DNA of 42,224 nucleotides from the NCBI GenBank assembly GCA_017559445.1, contig JAFYSJ010000018.1, positions 1 through 42,224 on the forward strand. The letters are read 5' to 3'. Position numbers and translations under genes: made by a program. The DNA is from Clostridia bacterium. Lineage in GTDB: Bacteria; Bacillota; Clostridia; RGIG7378. The notes beneath the pieces were generated by a model. The model searched no databases. It was not told the DNA's origin and worked only from the letters and a program-made list of their open reading frames with translations. How positions within the stretch are numbered: position 1 is the first letter of the stretch; every line of letters starts with the position of its first letter. This document shows positions 1-6,782 of the stretch, one piece after another.

Positions 1-14
1 AAATGTTTGCTCAT
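1..14 (-). CDS. Possible gene start running off the left edge
   Basis: On the minus strand an ATG at 14-12 is preceded by AAGGAG (positions 27-22) with a seven-base gap, which is a well-formed start. Only four codons (M-S-K-H) and part of a fifth lie inside the window, so nothing can be said about the product. The call rests on the ribosome site alone. Confidence 0.35.
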
Positions 15-271
15 TTGTCTGCTCCTTTCTGGTCAGACAGCCATGAACATTATCAAATAAATAAAAAAGTTTGTAAAACTAAATGCACGATTGTAAGAGT
101 AAAAGTAAGGTAAAAATTGCATTTAATTTTACAATTAACCTTTAGCCCCAGTCACGCAAAGTACTGATTAAGGGACTTTGCCCCTTGTATTATGGTGTTG
201 TAAGAAAAATCATCATTGTTTGTAAGATTTGCTCGAGAATGAGCATAAAGGAGTACAAGGAGGTAAGAAAT

Positions 272-520
272 ATGTCTCAGGTAAGAATTAAAGCATTAAA
301 TACACAGGAAACAGCTCGTCACACATTGCCCTCTATTGAGGAGTTCGCTGTAGTTCTCTTTTCTCTCATTGTTGGATCTCTTTTGGTTCTCTTGTGCCTT
401 GGAGACGTTGTTGCTGCAATTGGTTTGCTGGTTCTCCTGTGTCTTGGATTGGCTATTTGTGCAGGAGTTGCAGGTCTTGTATATGCATGCGTTGGAATTG
501 TGAAGAAATTGTCTCGTTAG
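272..520 (+). CDS. Small two-helix membrane protein, function unknown
   Basis: This 82-residue protein starts at the ATG at 272, which has AAGGAGG at 257-263 eight bases upstream. An in-frame ATG at 185 has no such site and would add 29 unlikely residues. After a polar N-terminus of about 24 residues, two hydrophobic stretches (about residues 25-45 and 48-75) look like transmembrane helices joined by a very short turn, ending in a basic tail (KKLSR). I do not recognise the family. It stands alone, divergent from the possible gene at the left edge and facing the MATE gene. It could be a small accessory membrane protein or a toxin-like peptide; nothing in the sequence decides. Confidence 0.6.
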   Translation: MSQVRIKALNTQETARHTLPSIEEFAVVLFSLIVGSLLVLLCLGDVVAAIGLLVLLCLGLAICAGVAGLVYACVGIVKKLSR

Positions 521-735
521 AGGTTAATGTATGTCCATTACTTTGGAACGACCCAAAGTAATCAAAAGTCGCCCGCTACTTCCGAAGCGCGGGAGGCACG
601 GTTTGCAAACTTCGTTTGCATTGGTTAGCGATTAGTGGTTAGTGTTTAACGAAGGAAACATGTTCCTATAATGACCATTGGAACATAGTGACCAGCACTC
701 AACACTCAACACCAAACACTAGATGCGAAGCATCA
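521..735. repeat. Intergenic tract of hairpins and degenerate CTAG-type repeats
   Basis: This gap between convergent genes holds several small inverted repeats: TTACTTTGG/CCAAAGTAA at 538-561, TGCAAAC/GTTTGCA at 604-620 with a TTC loop, and ATGC-GAA-GCAT at 723-733 flanked by CACTAG on both sides. The segment around 623-648 (TTAGCGATTAGTGGTTAGTG and onward) resembles the reverse complement of the CACTAA/CACTAG spacer motif seen at 20005-20328 and 35036-35140. The last CTAG (736-739) contains the stop codon of the MATE gene. It may also terminate transcription from either side; no strong T-run was seen. Confidence 0.6.
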
Positions 736-2118
736 CTAGTTTTTCATTTTCGCATTAGTAAGCTTGTACTTTTCCCAATGACCGAACTTATAATACAAGA
801 ATCCCAATGTACTTGCCAAAATCCATCCCAATGGGTAGCTGAAGATTGTCCAGATTACAGAATCTGTCAAGCTAGAAACAATTGCCAAATAAATCTGTCT
901 AAATACTACGAAGGATGACAACATAATTCCCATGGCAACCATGGATGCGCCAGCTCCTCTAAGTGCTCCTGCGTAGATCTGGTTAACACAGCAACAAAGG
1001 TAGAATGGCGACAGAACACGGATGATCAAAACTGCGTACTCTACTACATTTGGATCCGGGTTAAATACTGTAGCCAAAGGCTTTGTCCAGATCATAAGAG
1101 GCAACAACAAAATAGCTGTACTTACCAAGGACAATCCCAAGGAAATCCTTACACCCTTCTTGGATCTTTCTAGGTTTCCTGCGCCAAGATTTTGGCCTAC
1201 AAAGGTTGTTGATGCCATACCTATACTCATCATAGGAATCAAGGCAAAAGAGTCCAATTTGCTATATGTTGTCCATCCAGCCATAAGAGCGGAACCAAAC
1301 GCATTGATATATGCCTGTACGAAAACGTTGGAGAAAGAGGTTACTGCCTGCTGAAGTGCAGAAGGCATACCAACCTTAATAACCTGTCTCAATGTGGGCA
1401 AGTTAAATCCAACCTTGGACCAATGCAACTGGTAAGGTCCATTTGCACGCATAAGAGTAATTACTACCAAAATAGCAGAAATAAGCTGGGCAATAACTGT
1501 GGCAAGAGCAACGCCCATTACGCCCAAGTCGAATACAATTACAAACAACAAATCCAATGCTGTATTAAGCAATGCTGTGATTACCAAGAAAACAAAAGGT
1601 CTAGTGGAATCTCCGATAGCTCTAAGCACACCTGCACCAGCGTTATAAACCATAAGACCAATACATCCTGCAAAGTATGTAACCAAGTACACCTTAGCCT
1701 CTGCATGCACTTCAGGATCGAGAATTTTCATAAAGTCAAGCATGGGCTCAACCAATGCAATACCAGTCAAAGATACAATAACACCCATAACGAGAGTCAA
1801 TGCCATAAGGGTATGAACAACCTTACCAACCTTATCATGGTCACCTGCGCCATAGAACTGAGAAAGCACTACACCTGCACCTGTGGCAAGACCCATAAAC
1901 AAACCGATGAGCATGTTAATAATAGGGCCTACGTTACCTACTGCTGCATAAGCATTTGTGCCAACGAAATTGCCTACTACGTATGTATCTACTGTGTTAT
2001 ATAGCTGTTGGAAAACATATCCAAGGGCCAAAGGAGCAGCAAACTTAAGCAACAAAATCCAAATGTTGCCCTGTGTCATATCCTTATTCTTTTTGCCACC
2101 TAGCTTGAATCTTGACAT
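736..2118 (-). CDS. MATE family multidrug/sodium antiporter
   Basis: A 460-residue polytopic membrane protein of the MATE family, which exports drugs or metabolites in exchange for sodium or protons. The N-terminal part shows the typical pattern MTQGN followed by the first helix with PLALGYVFQQLYNTVD, and the whole protein repeats as two six-helix bundles, matching the usual 440-470 residues. The chosen start is the ATG at 2118, with AGGAGG (2133-2128) nine bases upstream; the reading frame extends 19 codons further but without a ribosome site. The gene is monocistronic. It is divergent from the S51 peptidase gene and its stop codon lies inside a repeat tract. The substrate cannot be told from sequence. 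Confidence 0.93.
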   Translation of the reverse strand: MSRFKLGGKKNKDMTQGNIWILLLKFAAPLALGYVFQQLYNTVDTYVVGNFVGTNAYAAVGNVGPIINMLIGLFMGLATGAGVVLSQFYGAGDHDKVGKVVHTLMALTLVMGVIVSLTGIALVEPMLDFMKILDPEVHAEAKVYLVTYFAGCIGLMVYNAGAGVLRAIGDSTRPFVFLVITALLNTALDLLFVIVFDLGVMGVALATVIAQLISAILVVITLMRANGPYQLHWSKVGFNLPTLRQVIKVGMPSALQQAVTSFSNVFVQAYINAFGSALMAGWTTYSKLDSFALIPMMSIGMASTTFVGQNLGAGNLERSKKGVRISLGLSLVSTAILLLPLMIWTKPLATVFNPDPNVVEYAVLIIRVLSPFYLCCCVNQIYAGALRGAGASMVAMGIMLSSFVVFRQIYLAIVSSLTDSVIWTIFSYPLGWILASTLGFLYYKFGHWEKYKLTNAKMKN

Positions 2119-2214
2119 TGCCAGAAACCTCCTGCCCATTAAAATCCATTCTACTACTTTGGCATGCAATGGCAAGAGTATTTTTCAACATATATTTTTG
2201 CCGTTATTTTCTTT

Positions 2215-2223
2215 TGGTATAAT
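2215..2223 (+). promoter_or_regulatory. Extended -10 promoter for the S51 peptidase gene
   Basis: TGG-TATAAT at 2215-2223 is a perfect -10 box with the TGn extension. A fitting -35 box is not obvious, as expected for extended -10 promoters. It lies about 45 bases before the start at 2267. The same arrangement (TGGTATAAT) occurs before the gene at 28397. Confidence 0.65.
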
Positions 2224-2266
2224 GGATGAAAATACGCACAAAGTAGCGATTTCAGTCGAGGTGTTT

Positions 2267-3025
2267 ATGCACATTTTTCTCACAAGCAGCATGGGTGGAA
2301 ATAAAGAAGTAAATGGAGTAAAAATCCCATGCCATTACGACAACCGAAATCATTTCGTTGACTTACTTAAATCTGCATGTGGAACATCTCCTAAGGTTAT
2401 GGCCATTAGCTCCATGCCAGATAGCTACGAGATCAACGACATGTATCGCGATATTTACATTGGCGCTTTTAAGTCCAGTGGTTTTGATATTCCTGAACTT
2501 GTATATGTGGATTTGAGAAATGTGGGCCAGCTGGACAGACTTCCAGAATTCGACCTGATTATCCTATGTGGTGGCCATGTCCCTACACAAAACAAGTGGT
2601 TTAAGGACATTAATCTTCGTAGCAGAATTGCCAATTGGGATGGCACCATTGTTGGAATTAGTGCAGGCACCATGAACGCAGCAGAAGTCGTATATGCTCA
2701 GCCAGAATTAGAGGGAGAAGCTGCAGATCCAACCTTCGAAAGATATCTTACTGGCCTTGGTCTTACTGACATAAACGTACTGCCCCATTTCAGCGAAGTT
2801 CGTCGCTTTAGAATCGATGGATACCATGTGGAAAAGGACCTTACTCGCACAGACAGCTGCACTAGACCTATTCTTGCCTTAAATGATGGTTCCTTTGTAT
2901 ATATAACAAAAACAACTGCCCATTCGGACAGTTGCATTTCTCGATACGTATATGGCAACAGCTGGATATTCAAGGATGGTCGTCGCCGCCGTTATTGCTT
3001 TAACGGATTTAAGCGCAAGATTTAA
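2267..3025 (+). CDS. Peptidase S51 (dipeptidase E-like)
   Basis: A 252-residue cytosolic protein with the class I glutamine-amidotransferase-like fold of the S51 peptidases, which in dipeptidase E cleave Asp-X dipeptides. Visible hallmarks are the N-terminal MHIFLTSS strand, the loop LILCGGH, the nucleophile elbow GISAGTMNA (Ser as catalytic residue) and the LPHFS segment that carries the family histidine. The start at 2267 has only a weak GAGGTG site, but the frame upstream is not protein-like and the promoter is at 2215-2223. The stop overlaps that of tcdA by four bases (convergent). Exact specificity (dipeptidase, cyanophycinase-like or other) is not decided by sequence. Confidence 0.85.
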   Translation: MHIFLTSSMGGNKEVNGVKIPCHYDNRNHFVDLLKSACGTSPKVMAISSMPDSYEINDMYRDIYIGAFKSSGFDIPELVYVDLRNVGQLDRLPEFDLIILCGGHVPTQNKWFKDINLRSRIANWDGTIVGISAGTMNAAEVVYAQPELEGEAADPTFERYLTGLGLTDINVLPHFSEVRRFRIDGYHVEKDLTRTDSCTRPILALNDGSFVYITKTTAHSDSCISRYVYGNSWIFKDGRRRRYCFNGFKRKI

Positions 3026-3747
3026 TTTCTTGTAACTTGTGCCAGGTCCATAATAACCTCGCCAGCGATAATTAAACCTGCAACAGATGGAACCCATGCG
3101 TTACTTCCACTAACCCAATGTTTACCATCTACAGATTTGCCACCTTCTTCAACTGCTTTACGTGGCAATTCCTCTGAATACACACATTTGAGGGAATCAA
3201 TTCCCCTGGTCTTAAGCTCCCTGCGCATAATTCTTGCCAGGGGGTCTACTTTTGTCTTAAAAATGTCTGCTACCCTAAAGGCTGTGGCATCTACCTTGTT
3301 GCCTGCACCCATGGAGCTAATTACTGGAATACCTGCTGTCTTTGCCCTCTCCACAATAGAAAGCTTTGCAGACATTGTATCCACCGCATCTACAACGTAA
3401 GTGTATACGGAAAAATCGAAGAGATTCTCTGTGTCGGGACCATAGAAAACAGGATGGACTGTTACCTGACAATCTGGATTAATATCTAGAATTCGCGCCT
3501 TGGCAACTTCCACCTTGGACTTACCCAATGTGGAGTGAAGGGCCACAATCTGCCTATTTAAATTGCTCTCTTCCACAGAATCACTGTCGCAGAGCACAAT
3601 ATGTCCAATACCACTTCGAGCAAGAGCCTCAACCACGTAACCACCTACGCCACCTACACCAAAAACGGCAACACAACTGGAGCGAAGTCTCTCAACTCCC
3701 TCTGCGCCGATCATATTCTGCAATCTAGATAATTCTAAGTTTGTCAC
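3022..3747 (-). CDS. tcdA: tRNA threonylcarbamoyladenosine dehydratase
   Basis: A 241-residue E1-like (ThiF/MoeB superfamily) enzyme that converts t6A37 of tRNA to its cyclic form using ATP. The N-terminal nucleotide-binding motif GVGGVGGYVVEALARSGIG, the LCDSDSVEESNLNRQ segment and the CVYSEELP strand are those of the TcdA/CsdL branch, and the length fits TcdA rather than the longer MoeB. The start is taken as GTG at 3747; its ribosome site is weak, and an ATG twelve codons on is possible. The gene is convergent with the S51 peptidase and lies upstream of no other gene in its direction. Confidence 0.88.
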   Translation of the reverse strand: MTNLELSRLQNMIGAEGVERLRSSCVAVFGVGGVGGYVVEALARSGIGHIVLCDSDSVEESNLNRQIVALHSTLGKSKVEVAKARILDINPDCQVTVHPVFYGPDTENLFDFSVYTYVVDAVDTMSAKLSIVERAKTAGIPVISSMGAGNKVDATAFRVADIFKTKVDPLARIMRRELKTRGIDSLKCVYSEELPRKAVEEGGKSVDGKHWVSGSNAWVPSVAGLIIAGEVIMDLAQVTRN

Positions 3748-3826
3748 TGGTTTCCATACTCCATTTTTGATACTACAAAGTTTGCATCATTTCCAAGCAA
3801 CTTGTCAATAGCGCTCCCAAAGAGAA

Positions 3827-3854
3827 AACCCCGCATCCTTTAAGACACGGGGTT
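3827..3854 (-). terminator. Terminator after alkaline phosphatase 1
   Basis: On the minus strand AACCCCG (3854-3848) pairs with CGGGGTT (3833-3827) across a 14-base loop and is followed by TTCTCTTT. It sits 20 bases past the stop of the phosphatase gene. Confidence 0.75.
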
Positions 3855-3874
3855 CAATATCATTAACTAATTAA

Positions 3875-6607
3875 TTATTTCTTCTTGCGAAGGAGCACTA
3901 CTGCTGCAATTGCGCCGCCGACAACCACTACGGTTGCTACAACGATCACTACAACAATCTTCGAATCAGGACCCTCAGACTTATCCTCATCTACAGGCTT
4001 CTCTGTTGGTGCCTGTGTAGGTGCATCTGTCGGAGCTGGTGTTGCTGTAACTTCTGGAGCAGCTGTAGGTGTAGCCTCTGGAGTTGCTGTTGGTGCCTCT
4101 GTAGGTGCTGGAGTAGGTGTTACCTCCTCTGTCACATCTACTGTTACATCCTCAGTTACATCAACTGTTACATCTGGAGTAGGTGTAGGTGTTACTGTTG
4201 GCGCTGGAGTTGCTGTTGCGCTTGGCTTAGGTGTAGCTGTTGGCTTTGGTGTTGCTGTTGGCTTTGGTGTTGCTGTTGCTGCTGGCAAGTTAGTTGTTGT
4301 GTAAACCTGAACTGTTGCAGGTCCAGAAACAACTGTTACATTGGATGTGTTATATCCATCGAATGTGATATTATTACTTGCAATTGTCAAGTTATCAACC
4401 CAAACCTCATCACCCTTCTTAATGCTACCTGTGAACTCAAATGTCAACTGTGTTGCATCCTTAGTAGGCTTAAATGTAAGGAAATAATAATTGTATTTCT
4501 CTACATAGTCCAAGGACTTGTCGAGATTCTGCTCTGCCACAACTTCACCAGTGTTTGTTGTGATCTTAACCTTTGTTGCACCTGCTGGTACCTCAATAGC
4601 TACAGAAACCATGTCATGAACCTTAATAGACAAGTTCTTCAATGTGAAAGACAACTTGGATACAGCAGAATCTGCTCTTACGTGCAATACTTGACCTGTA
4701 ACCTTATCCTCTACTGCTGCAGGAGCATCAGGGATTTCGTTCTTAATACCAGCAATAATATTGTCGATGCTATATGTGGACTCTGTTGAACCAAACTCCT
4801 TAATACCGAAAAGGTATGCTGTTACCTTAGCAACCTGGCAGTTATACATTACCTGGTTGTTAAATACATTTGCGTTCTTACCAATTGCATAAATTGCAAC
4901 GTCCTGCTGAGAGTGACCAGATGTTGTGAACTTACACTTAGTCTTATCTGTCTCCCAACCAGAATTAAGTGTCATTCCACCTGTGTCATGGTCAGCTGTT
5001 ACAACAACAACTGTATCTGGGTTCTCGCAAGCAAACTTAAGAGCAATAGCAACTGCCTCATCTGTTGCATTAGTTTCGCCAACCATCTGTGTCCAATCCT
5101 TGTTATGACCAGCATCGTCTGTCATACCATTCTCAAACATAAGGAAGAAACCTGCATTGTTGTTATTGTCAGATGTCTTCTGGAGCCATGTAAGAGAGAA
5201 TGCCATCATCTGAGAAATTGTAGGTCTAGATGTGGACCAACCATTGTCATATCTTACGTCATCATCAGAACTTGTGGAGTCATCTGCAATATCAATCCAA
5301 ACCTTCTTGTTTGTCATCTTAACAGCAGAGGACCAGTTGGAAGAAATACCAATGTCCTGTCCACTTGGCTTATAGCTATAGTCTGTGAGACCAGGGCCGA
5401 TAAACAAATCAGGAGCAAATGTTCTCATCTCCTGAGCAATCTCAGAGCTGTTGCCACGAACTGCGTGTGCACCACCGTATGTAGCAGGAGTTGCATCGTA
5501 TGCCCAACCTGTTGTAACTACACCGATAATCTTGCCAAGTCTCTCGCGGAGAACCTCTGTAATCTGAGGAATATCCTTGCCATCCTTATCCAAACCCTCG
5601 TAGGAATAACGTGTCTTAAAACCGGAGGAAAGAGCTGTACCTGCAGCTGCAGAGTCTGTTGTTGTCCAGCTATTGCCTTCACCTGGCTTTGGATAAGATA
5701 CTGTCTTATGCTGACCGTAATATGGCATATCGTTCATAATAAGATTGCCAGTATACTTTTCTGTCATTTTAATATCATTCTGGCCCAAACCATCAGAAAT
5801 GATAAAAATCATATTATTCATGTCAACAAATGTTGTTGTCTTAAGAGCTGCAATAAGCTTATCGTTTACATTTGTAACATTAGAGTACATACCTGTAGCT
5901 GCAAGGTTAACCGCAGGCAAGTTCTGTGCACCGCCCAAAGCAGCATTAACCTTCCATGTATAGTACTGTGTATCGTATGTAGGAAGTGTGCCTGTATACT
6001 CATTAGTACCAGGAGTACCTGAAGCTCCTGGAGCTGGTGTTGGATCTGTACCTACGCCAGTATTATCACCAGGCACATAATCTGGAGCGCCCTCTGGCTC
6101 TTCAATTGTAGTTGTTGTAAGAGTTGCTGACTTCCATGCAACTACACCAACCTCGATATCATTAATGCTTACACCGGCAATCAATGAGTCTGGAGAAACA
6201 TTGCCGCCATTTACGTCAATAGAAAGCTCATACTCACCAGCAGCAGCGCTAGACTTTGCAACGCATCTAATGAAATACCAGCCATCTGCAGAAACTGCAA
6301 GAGCGTTATCTGCGATTCTCTTACCAGAGTAAACTTCCTTACCTGTTTCGTTGCCATCTTCATCAAGGTACACAGCCTTTGTACCACTGCTTCTAGCGTA
6401 CATATCAGCGTGACCATTAGATACACCAACAGGCTTTACCCAGAAAGAGATAATGTCTCCTTCTCTAACTGCAGACTTAATCTTTACGCTAACTCTGCTT
6501 GAGTTCTGTGCTTCGAGATTTGTGCAGCTAATTGTACCTGCGTATGCCACTGACATGCAGGATACGATTACTAAAACCGCAACAAGAACTGCCAAAAGTT
6601 TCTTCAT
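3875..6607 (-). CDS. Surface-anchored alkaline phosphatase 1
   Basis: A 910-residue secreted phosphomonoesterase of the PhoA superfamily. Residues 1-23 are a signal peptide; about 25-165 a beta-rich module; 203-620 the catalytic core; 638-770 a second beta-rich module ending in DEVWVDNLTIAS; 776-880 a Thr/Pro stalk with TATPKP repeats; 884-906 a membrane helix followed by RKKK. The core keeps the PhoA ligands: D272 (SDGLG), nucleophile S319 (TTDSAAAG), R384 (HAVRG), E492, D497 and H501 (ENGMTDDAGH), D539/H540 (TADHDTGG) and H565. The E-x4-D-x3-H spacing equals that of E. coli PhoA. There is no LPXTG signal, so it is held by the C-terminal helix. It has its own promoter and terminator; its core is nearly identical to that of phosphatase 2. 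Substrate preference is unknown. Confidence 0.93.
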   Translation of the reverse strand: MKKLLAVLVAVLVIVSCMSVAYAGTISCTNLEAQNSSRVSVKIKSAVREGDIISFWVKPVGVSNGHADMYARSSGTKAVYLDEDGNETGKEVYSGKRIADNALAVSADGWYFIRCVAKSSAAAGEYELSIDVNGGNVSPDSLIAGVSINDIEVGVVAWKSATLTTTTIEEPEGAPDYVPGDNTGVGTDPTPAPGASGTPGTNEYTGTLPTYDTQYYTWKVNAALGGAQNLPAVNLAATGMYSNVTNVNDKLIAALKTTTFVDMNNMIFIISDGLGQNDIKMTEKYTGNLIMNDMPYYGQHKTVSYPKPGEGNSWTTTDSAAAGTALSSGFKTRYSYEGLDKDGKDIPQITEVLRERLGKIIGVVTTGWAYDATPATYGGAHAVRGNSSEIAQEMRTFAPDLFIGPGLTDYSYKPSGQDIGISSNWSSAVKMTNKKVWIDIADDSTSSDDDVRYDNGWSTSRPTISQMMAFSLTWLQKTSDNNNNAGFFLMFENGMTDDAGHNKDWTQMVGETNATDEAVAIALKFACENPDTVVVVTADHDTGGMTLNSGWETDKTKCKFTTSGHSQQDVAIYAIGKNANVFNNQVMYNCQVAKVTAYLFGIKEFGSTESTYSIDNIIAGIKNEIPDAPAAVEDKVTGQVLHVRADSAVSKLSFTLKNLSIKVHDMVSVAIEVPAGATKVKITTNTGEVVAEQNLDKSLDYVEKYNYYFLTFKPTKDATQLTFEFTGSIKKGDEVWVDNLTIASNNITFDGYNTSNVTVVSGPATVQVYTTTNLPAATATPKPTATPKPTATPKPSATATPAPTVTPTPTPDVTVDVTEDVTVDVTEEVTPTPAPTEAPTATPEATPTAAPEVTATPAPTDAPTQAPTEKPVDEDKSEGPDSKIVVVIVVATVVVVGGAIAAVVLLRKKK
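4224..4277 (-). repeat. Three 18-bp tandem repeats in the stalk of phosphatase 1
   Basis: Three consecutive 18-base units (GGCTTTGGTGTTGCTGTT and variants on the plus strand, at 4224, 4242 and 4260) encode repeated TATPKP hexapeptides at the start of the stalk. Two of the three are identical to each other and to units in phosphatase 2, so length change by slippage or recombination is plausible. Confidence 0.85.
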
Positions 6608-6637
6608 AATTCCTCCTAATTTTTGTTATGCCTATCC

Positions 6638-6658
6638 ATTATATTTATCATATCCTAA
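6638..6658 (-). promoter_or_regulatory. Promoter element of alkaline phosphatase 1
   Basis: Reading the minus strand, GATATGATAAATATAAT forms most of a 21-base segment that recurs without change before phosphatase 2 (9538-9518). It offers two overlapping -10 boxes (TATGAT and TATAAT); the -35 region is weak. It lies 30 bases before the ATG, which has AGGAGG. The weak -35 box would fit a need for an activator, but no PhoP-type direct repeat was recognised. Confidence 0.6.
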
Positions 6659-6681
6659 CGTTTAATTAAAATTTTTACAAC

Positions 6682-6718
6682 AAAAAAGAATGCCATCCTA
6701 AAATTAGAATGACATCCT
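6682..6718 (-). terminator. Terminator after alkaline phosphatase 2
   Basis: On the minus strand a 13-pair stem (6718-6706 with 6699-6687, three G-U pairs) with a six-base loop is followed by TTTTTTG. It separates phosphatase 2 from the promoter of phosphatase 1. Confidence 0.8.
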
Positions 6719-6782
6719 TTTATAAATCTAATCAAATATTGTTACGTCTTAAGTTTAAACACTCATTACCTTAACTATTTAA

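Noticed and set aside
1958-2266. N-terminal extension of the S51 peptidase upstream of 2267
   Set aside because: It reads across the MATE gene start and the TATAAT promoter; the family begins with the MHIFLTSS strand.
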